NCBI GenBank assembly: GCA_021849505.1
Contig: JAJZSW010000004.1
Coordinates: 1 to 64,000 of the forward strand
DNA from: Pseudomonadota bacterium
GTDB lineage: Bacteria > Pseudomonadota > Gammaproteobacteria > Burkholderiales > Rhodocyclaceae
DNA: 64,000 nucleotides
Direction of reading: 5' to 3'
Part shown: positions 10,668 through 18,098 of the stretch, one piece after another
Layout of the letters: the number at the start of each line of letters is the position of its first letter
Position numbering within the stretch: position 1 is the first letter of the stretch
Notes under the pieces: model-generated
What the model was told of the DNA's origin: nothing
Databases searched by the model: none
What the model saw: only the letters and a program-made list of their open reading frames with translations
Made by a program: the position numbers and the translations under genes

Positions 10668-10729
10668 ACATTTTCACTATCGCTTGAAATTTAAGGGCTT
10701 GGCATCCCACTCACGCTAGCCGGGATACC

Positions 10730-10745
10730 TGGCACGCTCCCTGCA
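10730..10745 (+). promoter_or_regulatory. Sigma-54 promoter of the oxyanion-reductase operon
   Basis: TGGCACGCTCCCTGCA matches the -24/-12 consensus TGGCACG-N4-TTGCW at all but one of the fixed positions, with exact spacing. The start of transcription would be near 10757, which rules out any start codon upstream of that and supports the GTG at 10833 for the cytochrome gene. The adjacent regulator has the sigma-54-contacting GAFTGA loop. Confidence 0.85.
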
Positions 10746-10832
10746 CTCATGCATGGCAATCGAAGCAGCCACACCCAAGGCTTTATGGGAAGCGTGGTTC
10801 AGGAAATCGCTCAACTCTCGGGGGAATCAAGC

Positions 10833-11834
10833 GTGTTCAGATCCTGGCGAAAAACCACGGCGGCGGTTGCCGCATTCGTTGCGTGCGTCTGGAGTTTCCA
10901 GGCACACGCCGGAGATGCCGTTGCGGCGGACCCCGAAGTCGTCGAGAAAAACCGCAAGGCCAACGAGGCCTGCTTTGCCTGCCACAGCGAATTCGGGTTC
11001 AAGAATCCGCCGCGTACCGACATGGATATGAAGAAGCTCGCGGAAACCCTGTACGACCCCAAGGTGTTCGCCGGTTCCAACCATGGCACGATGGACTGCC
11101 GTCAGTGTCATGGCCAGGGCTACAACGACTATCCGCACTCTGAAACCGGCAAGAGCGAAACCAGTCCCTGCTCGGAATGCCATGCCACCAAAGTCGCCCG
11201 CCTGGAACCCCAGTATGACGCCTCGGTGCATGCGCGACTGGAAAGCGTCAAGGCGAAATTCACCTGCGCGACCTGCCACGATCCGCACATTGACCTCGGT
11301 GCAACCCTGCTCAAGGATCCGCTCAAGATCGCCGTGCAGGACAACAAGGCCTGTCTCGAATGCCACGACTCGGACGAGGTCTTCGCGAAATACGCCGCGG
11401 ACGACGATAAAACGCCGGGCATCAAGAAGAAGCGGCCCAATATCGACACCATCCACGAGTGGCTGCCGAACACCAAGCGGCACTGGCAGACGGTGCGCTG
11501 CGTCGAATGCCACACTCCCGAGGTGAAAGCCAACCGTCCGCTTTCGCATGAAATCCTCGACAAGGAAAAAGCCGAGAAGAACTGCCTGAGCTGCCATTCC
11601 GCCAATAGTTCCCTGAAGACCCGGCTCTACCGCCACCTGGTGAAAGACGAGCAGGACAGGCTGGGTTTTACCAACAGCATCATCCTCTCCAGCTCCTACG
11701 TGATCGGCGCCACCCGCCATCCGCTGCTCGACAAGATCGTCATCGGCCTTGTCGCACTGACCCTCGGCGGCGTGTTGTTGCACGGCGCCATCCGCATCGT
11801 CTTCGCCATCCGTCGCAAGGGGAAAAAGCAATGA
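10833..11834 (+). CDS. Heptaheme c-type cytochrome with C-terminal membrane anchor
   Basis: The protein has 333 residues. A GTG start with GGGGGA seven bases upstream gives a clean signal peptide (TAAVAAFVACVWSFQAHA). Seven CXXCH haem sites follow in order: CFACH, CRQCH, CSECH, CATCH, CLECH, CVECH, CLSCH. A single membrane helix near the C-terminus (KIVIGLVALTLGGVLL) and a basic tail would fix it in the inner membrane facing the periplasm. NapC/NrfH/CymA quinol dehydrogenases instead have an N-terminal anchor and four or five haems, so this is a different architecture. As first gene of the operon, overlapping the b-type cytochrome gene by four bases, it probably carries electrons between the membrane and the periplasmic enzyme. 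Confidence 0.88.
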   Translation: MFRSWRKTTAAVAAFVACVWSFQAHAGDAVAADPEVVEKNRKANEACFACHSEFGFKNPPRTDMDMKKLAETLYDPKVFAGSNHGTMDCRQCHGQGYNDYPHSETGKSETSPCSECHATKVARLEPQYDASVHARLESVKAKFTCATCHDPHIDLGATLLKDPLKIAVQDNKACLECHDSDEVFAKYAADDDKTPGIKKKRPNIDTIHEWLPNTKRHWQTVRCVECHTPEVKANRPLSHEILDKEKAEKNCLSCHSANSSLKTRLYRHLVKDEQDRLGFTNSIILSSSYVIGATRHPLLDKIVIGLVALTLGGVLLHGAIRIVFAIRRKGKKQ

Positions 11835-12448
11835 GCGATCGCATCTATCTTCTGCCTCTCTGGATCCGCCTCTGGCACTGGACCAACGCGCTGCTGATCA
11901 TCACATTGGCCGTCACCGGCATCAGCCTTCACTTCGCCGATCCCAAACTGCCGCTCGTCGAATTCGCGCTCGCCGCACGCATCCACGACATCGCCGGGCT
12001 CGCCCTGGTGGCGCTGTATGTCCTGTTCGTCATCGCCAATATCGTCACCGGCAACTGGTGGCAATACGTGCCCAAGCCGCCCGGCGTGCTGGAGCGCTGC
12101 GTCAAGCAAGGTCGGTGGTACATGGTTGGCATCTTCAAGGGCGAACCGCACCCGTATCGCGTCTCCGAAGAGGCCAACTTCAATGCGATGCAGGCCATCG
12201 CCTACTGGGTGATCATGTACGTTGTCATGCCCGTCATGCTGATCACGGGACTGTTGTTCCTCTATCCCGAATTCGCGCCCGACCGCTTTTTCGGCTTCGA
12301 CGGCCTGCTGCCGGTCGCGATCCTTCACTACCTCACCGGGGCGGTCATCATCATGTTCATGATCGCGCACATCTATCTCGGCACCACCGGCAAAACAGCC
12401 ACAAGCATGTTCAAGACCATGTTCACCGGCTGGTACGAGCAACATTGA
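11831..12448 (+). CDS. b-type cytochrome membrane subunit (FdnI/PhsC-like)
   Basis: A 205-residue protein with four predicted membrane helices. Histidines suited to bind two b-haems lie in RLWHW (residue 17), ARIHDIAG, ILHYLTG and IAHIYLGTT. Proteins of this family (formate dehydrogenase gamma, thiosulfate reductase cytochrome b) exchange electrons between the quinone pool and periplasmic Fe-S subunits. It overlaps the heptaheme cytochrome gene by four bases and lies 40 bases before the next gene. Together with the beta subunit it would form the quinol-linked anchor of the complex. Confidence 0.87.
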   Translation: MSDRIYLLPLWIRLWHWTNALLIITLAVTGISLHFADPKLPLVEFALAARIHDIAGLALVALYVLFVIANIVTGNWWQYVPKPPGVLERCVKQGRWYMVGIFKGEPHPYRVSEEANFNAMQAIAYWVIMYVVMPVMLITGLLFLYPEFAPDRFFGFDGLLPVAILHYLTGAVIIMFMIAHIYLGTTGKTATSMFKTMFTGWYEQH

Positions 12449-12488
12449 CCACAGTTTTCACTCGCCAGTTTTCCATAGGAGAAACACC

Positions 12489-13556
12489 ATGAACTTCGTG
12501 ACAAATGCCATCGCCCTCGCCGTCATCGCCACCTTTGCCAGCAGCAGCGCTCTGGCCCAGGCCCAAGAAAAGCCCAAGGCGCAAAAACCGGTGCCGGTCC
12601 CCGCGCTCAAGGCGGATGCCGCCCCGAAGGTCGATGGCTCCGCTGATGATGCGGTCTGGAAATCCGCCGCGGTCGTCAAGCTCGAAGCCGTCAAGGGCGT
12701 GAACTTCAAGGACAACAAGGGCAACACCAACGGGACGGTGCAGCTCGCCTATACCGCCGACACCCTCTACATGCTGATTACCTATGACGATCCGACCTTC
12801 TCCGTCAAGCACAGTCCCTACGTCAAGAAGGCTGACGGCAAGTGGGAAATGGTCAAGGACCCGGGCGACAAGGGCAGCGACGACAACAAGTTCCACGGCG
12901 ACAAGGTGTCGGTGATGTGGAACATCAACGACAGCATCTTCGGCTTCACCGACAAGTTCTCCTGTACCTCGGTCTGCCATGGCGGCGAAAAAGGCAAGGC
13001 TTATGGGAACAAATACAGCGAGGAGGCCGAAGAGACTGCCGACCTGTGGATCATGCGCTATTCCCAGGGCGGCGCACTGGGCTATGGCGACGACAAGTAT
13101 GTGGACAACACGAAGTTCGACCCGGTCAAGTCCCCGGATGCCGGCCGCAAGGCCGATCCGAGCAGCGGCGGTGGCTATGAAAAGATCAAGCTGGTCAACG
13201 GCAAGCCGGAATTCATGGGCAAGGACGCCAAGCCCGCCAACAAGGGCGGTACGTACTGGGTCAAGGCGGAAGACAAGGTGGCCTTCGACGACAGCAAGTT
13301 CAAGGCAGGCGACGAAGTCGCTTCTGTGATCGTCGCACCGTTCAAGGGCGACCGCGGCGATGTTTCGGTCGGCGCCAAGTGGGATAAAGGCAAATGGACC
13401 GTCGAGTTCGCCCGCAAGCTGAAAACCGGCTCCAAGCATGACATCGACCTCAGCGACCTGGGCAAGACCTACGCCTTCGGCATCGGCTTCTTTGACAACG
13501 CCGAGATGCGCCATGCCTATGTGCAGGCACCGCTGCACCTGCAATTCCAGAAGTAA
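12489..13556 (+). CDS. Periplasmic ethylbenzene-dehydrogenase-type haem-binding protein
   Basis: It has 355 residues with a signal peptide ending near ALAQA. The mature part reads like the haem-binding domain of the gamma subunits of ethylbenzene dehydrogenase, selenate and chlorate reductases: an early KVDGSADDAVWKSA, a long central insert, and a C-terminal NAEMRHAYVQAPLHLQF. A cysteine motif of unusual spacing, CTSVCH (C159, C163, H164; CX3CH), suggests a covalently held c-haem. The gene lies between the b-type cytochrome and the catalytic subunit. Gamma proteins of this kind normally go with type II enzymes, whereas the catalytic subunit here belongs to the Arr/Psr/Phs group, an unexpected combination. 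Confidence 0.8.
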   Translation: MNFVTNAIALAVIATFASSSALAQAQEKPKAQKPVPVPALKADAAPKVDGSADDAVWKSAAVVKLEAVKGVNFKDNKGNTNGTVQLAYTADTLYMLITYDDPTFSVKHSPYVKKADGKWEMVKDPGDKGSDDNKFHGDKVSVMWNINDSIFGFTDKFSCTSVCHGGEKGKAYGNKYSEEAEETADLWIMRYSQGGALGYGDDKYVDNTKFDPVKSPDAGRKADPSSGGGYEKIKLVNGKPEFMGKDAKPANKGGTYWVKAEDKVAFDDSKFKAGDEVASVIVAPFKGDRGDVSVGAKWDKGKWTVEFARKLKTGSKHDIDLSDLGKTYAFGIGFFDNAEMRHAYVQAPLHLQFQK

Positions 13557-13580
13557 TCGACACACCGAAAAGGAGTCGTC

Positions 13581-16139
13581 ATGAAACTGACCAGACGTGA
13601 ATTCCTCATGGGGTCATCGGCAACTATCGGCCTGCTGATGGTCGAAGGCGTCCTTGCCGCCACCCCGCGCAATCCGAAATCCAGCGCCATCAAGATCCGC
13701 AAGGCCGGCCCTGCCGCACCCTCCAAGGGCGAATGGGTGCCTAGCACCTGTCAAGGCTGCACGGCCTGGTGCGCCGTGGAAATATTCGTGCAGGACAATC
13801 GCGCGGTGAAAGTGCGCGGCAATCAGCTCTCCAAGGCGAACAACGGCTATTGCTGTCCCCGCGGCCACCTGATTCCGCAGCAAACCTACGATCCGGACCG
13901 CATCAAGGTGCCGATGAAGCGCACCAACCCCGTGAAGGGACGCGGCGTCGACCCGCAGTTCGTGCCGATCAGCTGGGACGAGGCGCTTGATCTCGTCGCC
14001 GACAAGATGATCGAACTGCGCAAGAACGACGAGCCGCACAAGTTCGCCTACATCCGCGGCCGCTACTCCTCCACCGCGACGCAGATCCTCTACGGTGCGC
14101 TGCCGGCCATCTACGGCACCCCGAATTACTTCTCCCACAGCGCGATCTGCGCCGAGGCGGAGAAGATGGGGCCCGGCCTGACCCAGGGCTTCTTCGGCTA
14201 CCGCGACTACGACCTGGCGCGAACCAGGTGCCTGGTGACCTGGGGCTGCGATCCGGTTTCCTCGAACCGCATGGTGCCGGCAACCATCAAGCACCTCGGC
14301 GACATCATCGCGCGCGGCAGCCTGATCGCCGTCGACCCGCGCATGTCCACCTCGGCGGCGAAGGCCCATGAGTGGCTGCCGATCAAGCCGGGTACCGATG
14401 GCGCGCTAGCCAGCGCCATGGCGCATGTGCTGCTGGTCGAAGGGCTGTGGAACAGGGAATTCGTCGGCGACTTCAAGGACGGCAAGAACCTCTTTGTCGC
14501 CGGCGCGGCGGTGGATGAAGCCGCCTTCGCCGAAAAGGAAACCCATGGCCTGGTGAAGTGGTGGAACATCGAACTCAAGGACAAGACCCCAGCCTGGGCC
14601 GAGCAGGAGACCCTGATTCCGGCGGCCCAGACGCTGCGCGTCGCGCGCATGATGGCCAAGCATGCGCCCCAGACCGCCGTCTGGATGGGGCCGGGCGCGG
14701 CCATGTATCCGCGCGGCACCTATGCGGCGATGGCGGTGCATGCGCTCAACGGCCTGCTCGGCTCTATCGATGTCGAGGGCGGCGTGTTGCAGACCACCAG
14801 CCCGCCGCTCGGCGCCTACCCCAAGCGCGACGCCTACCTGGACGAGGTCGCCAAGAAGCACGGCAAGGGCAAGAAGGTCGACGGCCGCGGCGCGAAGGAC
14901 ATGCCGGCGATGATGAATGCCAGGCCGGGCAGCGGCGTCGTCACCAACAACATCGCCAACGGCATGCTCAAGGATCCGGGCGCGGTCAAGGTGCTGCTGA
15001 GTTCCTGGTCGAACTTCAACTTTTCCTGCACCGACCCGGCCCGCTGGGACAAGGCGCTGGCGCAACTGCCCTTCTTCGCGCACATGGTCACCAACGCCTC
15101 GGAGATGACACAGTTCGCCGACGTGGTACTGCCCTCGACCATGAATGCCAGCGAAGGGCTCTCGGTGATTTCCAACAATGGTCTGACGCATGGCTTCGCC
15201 TCGATCCAGCAGCCGGCCGGCAAGCGCCTGTGGGACGTCAAGCAGGAAGAGACCGAGGTCTGCTGGCTGCTCGCGGCCAAGCTCAAGGCCAGGGGCTTCC
15301 CGAACCTCTACGACTACTTCGCCAACGAGTTCAAGGATCCGGAAACCGGCAAGACGCCGACCAACGAGATGGAGTTCTCCGAGGTGCTGGCCAAGATCTC
15401 CAGCGCACCGCTGTGGATGCCCAAGGAAGCGCTCAAGGGCGACAAGCTCGAAGGCTGGGCGGATTACCGCAAGAAGGGCATTTACAACACCCAGCAATAC
15501 AGCTTCAAGAAAGGCTGGGGCGGCAAGTTCAACACCGCGACCAAGAAGTTCGAGTTCTACAGCGAGACGCTCAAGAAGGGCTTGACCGAACATGCCGCGA
15601 AGTACCAGACCACGATCGACGAGGTGCTGAAGGTTTCGGGCTATCTCGCCCAGGGCGAACTCGCCTTCGTGCCGCACTACGAAGCACCGAAGCGGCATGG
15701 CAGCTACCAGGACTACCCCTTCGAGTTCGTCGATTACAAGTCGCGTCTCAATCGCGAGGGGCGCTCGGCGAACTTGCCCTGGTACCAGGAATTCAAGAAG
15801 ATGGACACCGGCGATGTATCCTGGGGCGACGTGCTCAAGATGAACCCGGCCGACGGTGCGAAGCTGGGACTCAAGACCGGCGACACGGTGAAAATCACTT
15901 CGCCGGCGGGATCGATCGTTACCCAGCTCAGGCTGTGGGAGGGCATCCGTCCGGGCACCGTCACCAAGTGCTATGGCCAGGGCCACTGGGCCTACGGCCG
16001 TGTCGCGGCCGGGGACTATGCGAAGGCCCTGCCGCGTGGCGGCAACAACAACGAGATCCTCGTCGATGACTACGACCGACTGAGCGGCTCCACCGCGCGC
16101 AATGGCGGCTTCACCGGCGTCCGGATCGAAAAGGCCTGA
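13581..16139 (+). CDS. Tat-exported molybdopterin oxidoreductase catalytic subunit, ArrA-like
   Basis: It has 852 residues. The Tat signal is TRREFLMGSS at 4-13. C57, C60, C64 and C91 or C92 (CQGC-X3-C ... NGYCCPRG) bind a [4Fe-4S] cluster, and bis-MGD binding regions follow (GCDPVSSNR; GPGAAMYPRG). C190 in SHSAICAEAEKMG is the probable Mo ligand. R161-Y162 in RGRY, H186, K195 and Y207 line up by spacing with the arsenate-site residues I recall for Shewanella ArrA (R165, Y166, H189, C193, K198, Y210); this needs an alignment. The length equals ArrA. RGRY favours the ArrA side over ArxA. Related selenate, polysulfide, thiosulfate or antimonate reductases remain possible. AAGGAG precedes the ATG. 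Confidence 0.85.
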   Translation: MKLTRREFLMGSSATIGLLMVEGVLAATPRNPKSSAIKIRKAGPAAPSKGEWVPSTCQGCTAWCAVEIFVQDNRAVKVRGNQLSKANNGYCCPRGHLIPQQTYDPDRIKVPMKRTNPVKGRGVDPQFVPISWDEALDLVADKMIELRKNDEPHKFAYIRGRYSSTATQILYGALPAIYGTPNYFSHSAICAEAEKMGPGLTQGFFGYRDYDLARTRCLVTWGCDPVSSNRMVPATIKHLGDIIARGSLIAVDPRMSTSAAKAHEWLPIKPGTDGALASAMAHVLLVEGLWNREFVGDFKDGKNLFVAGAAVDEAAFAEKETHGLVKWWNIELKDKTPAWAEQETLIPAAQTLRVARMMAKHAPQTAVWMGPGAAMYPRGTYAAMAVHALNGLLGSIDVEGGVLQTTSPPLGAYPKRDAYLDEVAKKHGKGKKVDGRGAKDMPAMMNARPGSGVVTNNIANGMLKDPGAVKVLLSSWSNFNFSCTDPARWDKALAQLPFFAHMVTNASEMTQFADVVLPSTMNASEGLSVISNNGLTHGFASIQQPAGKRLWDVKQEETEVCWLLAAKLKARGFPNLYDYFANEFKDPETGKTPTNEMEFSEVLAKISSAPLWMPKEALKGDKLEGWADYRKKGIYNTQQYSFKKGWGGKFNTATKKFEFYSETLKKGLTEHAAKYQTTIDEVLKVSGYLAQGELAFVPHYEAPKRHGSYQDYPFEFVDYKSRLNREGRSANLPWYQEFKKMDTGDVSWGDVLKMNPADGAKLGLKTGDTVKITSPAGSIVTQLRLWEGIRPGTVTKCYGQGHWAYGRVAAGDYAKALPRGGNNNEILVDDYDRLSGSTARNGGFTGVRIEKA

Positions 16140-16170
16140 GCCCGCAACGCACGAATCAAGGAGATAGATA

Positions 16171-16941
16171 ATGCCCAAATATGGAATGGTCATCGACCTG
16201 CAAAAGTGCGTCGGCTGCGGAGCCTGCGCCCTCGCCTGCAAGGCGGAAAACAACACCCGGGATCGCGGCGACAACAACGCACACAACTGGGCCGACTTCA
16301 TCAGCACGACCGAAGGCAAGTTCCCTAACACAACCCAGATCGTGCTGCCGGTGCTGTGCAATCATTGCGACGTACCGGCCTGCATCCCGAAGTGTCCGGT
16401 CGTGCCGTCTGCGATATTCAAGACGCCGGACGGCTTCGTGCTGATCGACCACGAAACCTGCACTGGCTGCAAGGCCTGCCAGCAGTCCTGCCCGTACAGT
16501 ACCGAAGCGCTGGACGACCGCAGCCTCGCTGGCGAAACCTACAGCGTGATCAGCTTCAACAACAAACGCAAACCAGCACAACCGCGCTGGGAAGACAATA
16601 CCGCGATGATTCCCGGCTGCACCTCTTCCGGCGCCGAGGTGGCGAAAGCGGCGGGCGCCCCGCTGCCGGCCATGAATGGCTATGAATCCACTGAAACCCA
16701 GCCGGTACGCGCGCGCGGCGTGTTTGAAAAGTGTACCTTCTGCTATCACCGCGTCACCCACGGCCTGCTGCCGGCCTGCGTGGATGTGTGCCCCTCCAAG
16801 GCGCGCATTTTCGGCGATTTGAAGAACCCCAAGTCGGAAATCGCCCAGATCGTCAAGAAGCAGAAATACTTCCGCCTGCAGGAGGACAAAGGCACCAAAC
16901 CGAACGTGTACTACATCAACAAGTACAGCGCGCGGGCCTGA
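16171..16941 (+). CDS. Four-cluster ferredoxin subunit (ArrB/PhsB type)
   Basis: A 256-residue beta subunit without its own signal peptide, so it would be co-exported with the Tat-targeted alpha subunit. Four cysteine groups are visible: CVGCGACALAC near residue 12, CNHCDVPACIPKC near 65, CTGCKACQQSC near 98, and CTFCYHRVTHG ... CVDVC near 190, enough for four [4Fe-4S] clusters. An insert between the third and fourth groups is slightly longer than in many relatives. It follows the alpha gene by 31 bases behind AAGGAG. A strong terminator hairpin comes right after it. Confidence 0.92.
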   Translation: MPKYGMVIDLQKCVGCGACALACKAENNTRDRGDNNAHNWADFISTTEGKFPNTTQIVLPVLCNHCDVPACIPKCPVVPSAIFKTPDGFVLIDHETCTGCKACQQSCPYSTEALDDRSLAGETYSVISFNNKRKPAQPRWEDNTAMIPGCTSSGAEVAKAAGAPLPAMNGYESTETQPVRARGVFEKCTFCYHRVTHGLLPACVDVCPSKARIFGDLKNPKSEIAQIVKKQKYFRLQEDKGTKPNVYYINKYSARA

Positions 16942-16962
16942 ACGCACGCGCATTACAATCAC

Positions 16963-16990
16963 GAGGCAGGGGCGACCCTGCCTCTTTTTT
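16963..16990 (+). terminator. Rho-independent terminator between beta subunit and TorD genes
   Basis: The stem GAGGCAGGG/CCCTGCCTC has nine pairs around a GCGA loop and is followed by six T residues. It lies between the ferredoxin-subunit stop and the chaperone start, so the chaperone should be made at a lower level by read-through, or from a weak promoter of its own. Confidence 0.88.
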
Positions 16991-17000
16991 GGGACATGCC

Positions 17001-17627
17001 ATGACTGAAACGGAAATGCGTGAAAAGCTTGCGCGCGAAGACCTGTGCCGCCTGCTTGCCGCCTGCTACTACGAACCGGAACCCGCCTTCGCGGCAGAAG
17101 GCTTGTTCGACAATCTGCTCGCCGCCGCGCGGCAAGTCGATGAAGCCTTCGTCCCGCACGCGCAGGCAATGGGCGAGGCATTCCGCGCCACGGCAGCGCA
17201 AGCGCTGCTGCTCGATTACACCCGGCTGTTCCTCGGCCCGATGGATATCCTCGCCAAGCCTTACGGATCGGTCTGGCTCGACCAGGAAAAGACCCTGATG
17301 AACGACAGCACGATGGCCTTGCTCGATCTCCACAAGGAAGCAGGGTTCGAGATGGACGAGGAATTTCGGGAACTGCCCGACCATGTCGCCGCGGAACTCG
17401 AATTTCTCTACCTGCTGATCTTCCGCGAGAACGAAGCGCTACGCGCCGGAGATACGACCAAGCACGAACAGGCCCGCGTTCTCAAGCGGCGCTTTCTGTC
17501 GCAGCACCTCGGCCGCTGGATCGGTCCGTTCGCGGCCGCCATGCACGGCAATGCGCAAACCGACTTCTACCGCCAGTTGGCCGACCTGACAGAGAAGGTC
17601 GTCAAGCAGGAAGCCGCGCGGAGATAA
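17001..17627 (+). CDS. TorD-family molybdoenzyme assembly chaperone
   Basis: A cytoplasmic, mostly helical protein of 208 residues. TorD/DmsD-type chaperones bind the Tat signal of their molybdoenzyme and hold it until cofactor loading is done. The family core LLDYTRLFLGPMDILAKPYGSVWLD and a later DHVAAELEFLYLL are clear. The ATG at 17001 is ten bases after a terminator that follows the ferredoxin-subunit gene. Its partner should be the catalytic subunit at 13581-16139, which has a Tat signal. Confidence 0.9.
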   Translation: MTETEMREKLAREDLCRLLAACYYEPEPAFAAEGLFDNLLAAARQVDEAFVPHAQAMGEAFRATAAQALLLDYTRLFLGPMDILAKPYGSVWLDQEKTLMNDSTMALLDLHKEAGFEMDEEFRELPDHVAAELEFLYLLIFRENEALRAGDTTKHEQARVLKRRFLSQHLGRWIGPFAAAMHGNAQTDFYRQLADLTEKVVKQEAARR

Positions 17628-17646
17628 GCGATTTGCCGCCCGCTGC

Positions 17647-17670
17647 AAAGTCGGCGCTGGCAGGACGCCA
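17647..17670 (+). repeat. Dispersed 24-bp repeat, copy 1
   Basis: It begins AAAGTCGGCGCTGG and ends AGGACGCCA, differing from the consensus end GGGACGGCA at two positions. It lies 20 bases after the TorD gene stop. Confidence 0.8.
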
Positions 17671-17691
17671 CCCGACTCAGCAGCATAGCCG

Positions 17692-17707
17692 GTCACCATT
17701 CGGTAAC
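17692..17707. promoter_or_regulatory. Palindromic activator site 3 (GTCAC-N6-GTAAC)
   Basis: GTCACCATTCGGTAAC differs by one arm base from the GTTAC-N6-GTAAC form seen at 10617-10632. Its centre is 42 bp from site 4, again close to four helical turns. Candidate binding site for the NtrC-type regulator. Confidence 0.6.
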
Positions 17708-17733
17708 TTTCTCTCTGGCTGATAAATGGAGAT

Positions 17734-17749
17734 GTTACCGTTATGCAAC
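17734..17749. promoter_or_regulatory. Palindromic activator site 4 (GTTAC-N6-GCAAC)
   Basis: GTTACCGTTATGCAAC has one mismatch in the right arm. It lies 131 bp upstream of the -24 element at 17881. The DNA between this site and the promoter is markedly AT-rich (17750-17830, with a tandem CAGCATAT), which may ease looping; I found no convincing IHF site. Confidence 0.55.
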
Positions 17750-17880
17750 TCAGTTATTCAGCATATCAGCATATGTACATAAACTTTTCAAACATGTGGT
17801 TAGCTTCTTTTCTATATAAATAAGGCACTTATTGCGCAGCCTCCTTCATTGAATTCGAAGACACTCCCTCGACAGCCACC

Positions 17881-17896
17881 TGGCACGCCACGTGCA
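17881..17896 (+). promoter_or_regulatory. Sigma-54 promoter of the small cysteine-rich protein
   Basis: TGGCACGCCACGTGCA matches TGGCACG-N4-TTGCW except for one base, with correct spacing. It precedes the ATG at 17941 by 44 bases, and the paired palindromes 3 and 4 lie upstream. Apart from these sites and repeat copy 1, the gap 17628-17940 contains no gene that I can support. Confidence 0.83.
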
Positions 17897-17940
17897 TGGG
17901 TCATTGATACAACAAGCACCCATAACCGAGGAGGTCAACA

Positions 17941-18098
17941 TGAATCAAACATCAACCGGAAGTTGCCAGCAGCCGGAAGAATCCGGAGTGGTCAAAACAT
18001 GCAAGATCTTTTGCGGCTCATGCATCATGTGTGCACTGGCCGTGCCGTTCGTGCTGATCGTACTTTTCGTGGTGGCCAGATTTTTTGGCTATATCTGA
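17941..18098 (+). CDS. 52-residue cysteine-rich single-pass membrane protein
   Basis: A polar N-terminal part of about 20 residues is followed by CKIFCGSCIMC (C21, C25, C28, C31; C-X3-C-X2-C-X2-C) and one long membrane helix (about residues 32-50). A further cysteine is at position 9. The start is set by GAGGAGG eight bases upstream of the ATG. The sigma-54 promoter and paired palindromes shared with the reductase operon imply co-regulation. I do not recognise the family. The four clustered cysteines beside the membrane could bind a metal, a cluster or a trivalent metalloid, or be redox-active; all of this is inference. Being short, it is easily missed by gene callers. Confidence 0.75.

Noticed and set aside
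10749-10832. N-terminal extension of the heptaheme cytochrome starting at an ATG at 10749
   Set aside because: It would begin before the transcription start predicted by the sigma-54 promoter and would bury the signal peptide; the GTG at 10833 has a ribosome site.
13581-16139. Arsenite oxidase (AioA) or type II enzyme (selenate or chlorate reductase) as identity of the catalytic subunit
   Set aside because: The cluster ligands start with Cys in a CX2CX3C pattern, a Cys rather than Asp lies at the Mo-ligand position, and there is no Rieske subunit; the beta subunit is of the four-cluster Arr/Phs kind.
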